From the NCBI GenBank assembly GCA_963676845.2, contig CAXXKK010000030.1:62001-126000 (forward strand): 64,000 bases of DNA, read 5' to 3'. The notes beneath the pieces are model-generated. The model did no database searches and was not told where the DNA came from. It was given only the letters and a program-made list of their open reading frames with translations. A program made the position numbers and the translations under genes. The stretch's first letter is position 1. The number at the start of each line of letters is the position of its first letter. Positions 62,879 through 64,000 of this stretch are shown here, in pieces. The DNA is from G963662675 sp963676845 (GTDB taxonomy: Bacteria > Bacteroidota > Bacteroidia > Bacteroidales > Prolixibacteraceae).

Positions 62879-64000
62879 ATGGCAGACGATAAAAAAATAA
62901 TTTTTTCAATGTATAAGGTGAGTAAATCTTTCTCACCTCAAAAACAAGTCATAAAAGATATTTCCCTTTCATTCTTTTTAGGAGCAAAAATTGGGATTAT
63001 CGGACTAAATGGTTCAGGTAAATCAACTTTATTAAAGATTATTGCCGGAATTGAAAAGTCATATCAGGGTGAAGTTGTGTTTTCACCAGGATATACAGTT
63101 GGTTATTTGGAACAGGAACCTCAGTTGGATGAAACAAAAACAGTTAAAGAAATTGTTGAAGAGGGAGTTCAGGAAGTCGTTGATGTATTGAAGGCCTATG
63201 AAGAAGTAAATCTAAAATTTGGAGAGCCAGATGTATTGGAAGACCCATCGAAGATGGAAGCTTTAATGGATGAACAGGCAAAGCTTCAGGAAAAAATAGA
63301 CCAATACGATGCCTGGAATCTGGATAGCAAACTGGAACGTGCCATGGATGCGCTGCGTTGCCCTCCCGGGGAACAATCAGTAAAAGAGTTATCGGGTGGT
63401 GAACAGCGTAGGGTTGCTTTATGTCGTCTTTTGTTAAAAGAACCAGATGTTCTCTTGTTAGATGAGCCAACCAACCACCTTGATGCCGAGTCAGTGCAGT
63501 GGTTAGAGATGCATTTGCAGCAATATAAAGGAACTGTGATTTGTATTACTCACGACCGTTATTTCTTAGATAATGCTGCGGGATGGATTCTTGAATTGGA
63601 TAGGGGGGAAGGTATTCCATGGAAAGGAAATTATTCTTCTTGGCTTGAGCAAAAATCAAATAGACTTGCACTGGAGGAGAAACAACAGTCGAAAAGGCGT
63701 AAGACTCTGGAGCATGAGCTGGAATGGATCAGGATGGCTCCGAAAGCTCGTCATGCAAAGGCAAAAGCTCGTTTGAATGCATACGATCAGTTGATGAATG
63801 AAGATGTCAAACAAAAAGAAGAAAAGCTTGAAATCTATATTCCGAATGGTCCCCGTTTAGGTGAAAAAGTAATTGAAGCACATGACGTTTCAAAGGGATT
63901 TGGAGACCGCTTGCTGTTTGAGAATTTGGACTTTGTTCTTCCTCCCAATGGTATTGTTGGGGTTATTGGTCCTAACGGTGCAGGAAAAACTACTCTCTTC
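62879..64000 (+). CDS. ettA: EttA-like ABC-F translation factor, 3' end cut by window
   Basis: The frame starts at ATG 62879 and is open to the window end (374 codons seen of about 560). First ABC domain: GLNGSGKST, arm region of about 50 residues (DVLKAYEEVNLKFGEP), signature LSGGEQRRVALC, Walker B LLLDEPTNHLD; then the linker RKTLEHELEWIRMAPKARHAKAKARLNAYDQL and the second domain's GPNGAGKTT at the end. These are the EttA signatures; EttA gates the ribosome according to energy state. No resistance-type context. Confidence 0.93.
   Translation, partial: MADDKKIIFSMYKVSKSFSPQKQVIKDISLSFFLGAKIGIIGLNGSGKSTLLKIIAGIEKSYQGEVVFSPGYTVGYLEQEPQLDETKTVKEIVEEGVQEVVDVLKAYEEVNLKFGEPDVLEDPSKMEALMDEQAKLQEKIDQYDAWNLDSKLERAMDALRCPPGEQSVKELSGGEQRRVALCRLLLKEPDVLLLDEPTNHLDAESVQWLEMHLQQYKGTVICITHDRYFLDNAAGWILELDRGEGIPWKGNYSSWLEQKSNRLALEEKQQSKRRKTLEHELEWIRMAPKARHAKAKARLNAYDQLMNEDVKQKEEKLEIYIPNGPRLGEKVIEAHDVSKGFGDRLLFENLDFVLPPNGIVGVIGPNGAGKTTLF

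Noticed and set aside
1..64000. CRISPR arrays, insertion sequences, tRNA and rRNA genes
   Set aside because: I looked for regularly spaced repeats, transposase motifs and tRNA cloverleaf sequence in the gaps and found none.

Overview
The window is a chromosomal segment of an AT-rich member of the Bacteroidota, most likely an anaerobic or facultative marine/gut-type lineage in or near the Marinilabiliales/Prolixibacteraceae (inference). The evidence: a type IX secretion, gliding-type C-terminal domain; a Porin_10-type outer-membrane barrel; a DUF4290-murA pair; Bacteroidota-type TAnnTTTG -7 promoter boxes before many genes; zinc-free forms of S14 and L36; and an EF-G paralogue of the Bacteroides EF-G2 type. 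The level is ascribed from gene content alone.

Layout. 1-3.9 kb: the end of a glucosylglycerate-type operon (GT81-like glycosyltransferase cut by the window edge, GH13_18-like phosphorylase, glycerate kinase). 3.9-4.7 kb: two small membrane proteins. 4.8-8.7 kb (minus): molybdenum-cofactor operon mobB-moeA-moaA-moaC-MOSC/MoaB fusion, with a terminator-like hairpin directly before mobB and a gene-poor 0.4 kb leader. 9.1-16.1 kb (minus): nadD, gmk, yicC, mnmA, a membrane-bound lytic transglycosylase and a porin. 16.3-22.0 kb (plus): parE, parC, shikimate kinase, a WalJ/YycJ-type metallo-hydrolase. 22.1-27.1 kb (minus): a small membrane protein, cold-shock protein plus RRM protein, then a NitT/TauT-type ABC importer with its own predicted outer-membrane barrel, an ArsR-family regulator and a perfect 14-4-14 inverted repeat between regulator and barrel gene. 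27.2-29.9 kb (minus): lysC, isochorismatase-like hydrolase, SIS-domain isomerase. 30.2-32.2 kb: sucCD. 32.3-37.3 kb (minus): TlpA-like thioredoxin, murA (Cys to Asp active site), DUF4290, UvrD/PcrA helicase. 37.6-38.9 kb: T9SS cargo. 39-41.2 kb (minus): EF-G-like paralogue with altered GTPase motifs. 41.4-45 kb: peptidase-containing ABC exporter plus HlyD adaptor. 45.2-62.3 kb: the str-S10-spc-alpha ribosomal super-operon from rpsL to rplQ, including canonical fusA, secY, infA and rpoA but without map. 62.4 kb to the end: a lone receiver-domain protein and the start of an EttA-like ABC-F protein.

Sequence quality matters here. moeA, yicC, parE and above all parC are broken by single-base length changes in short homopolymers; parC alone carries nine +1 changes within about 600 bases, and the restored frame reads perfectly. 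I interpret these as base-calling errors rather than gene decay. I did not find a clear, wholly new defence or mobile system, CRISPR array, insertion sequence, tRNA or rRNA. The strongest leads are the ArsR-linked importer with its operator, the attenuator-like leader of the Moco operon, the EF-G paralogue and the orphan peptide exporter.
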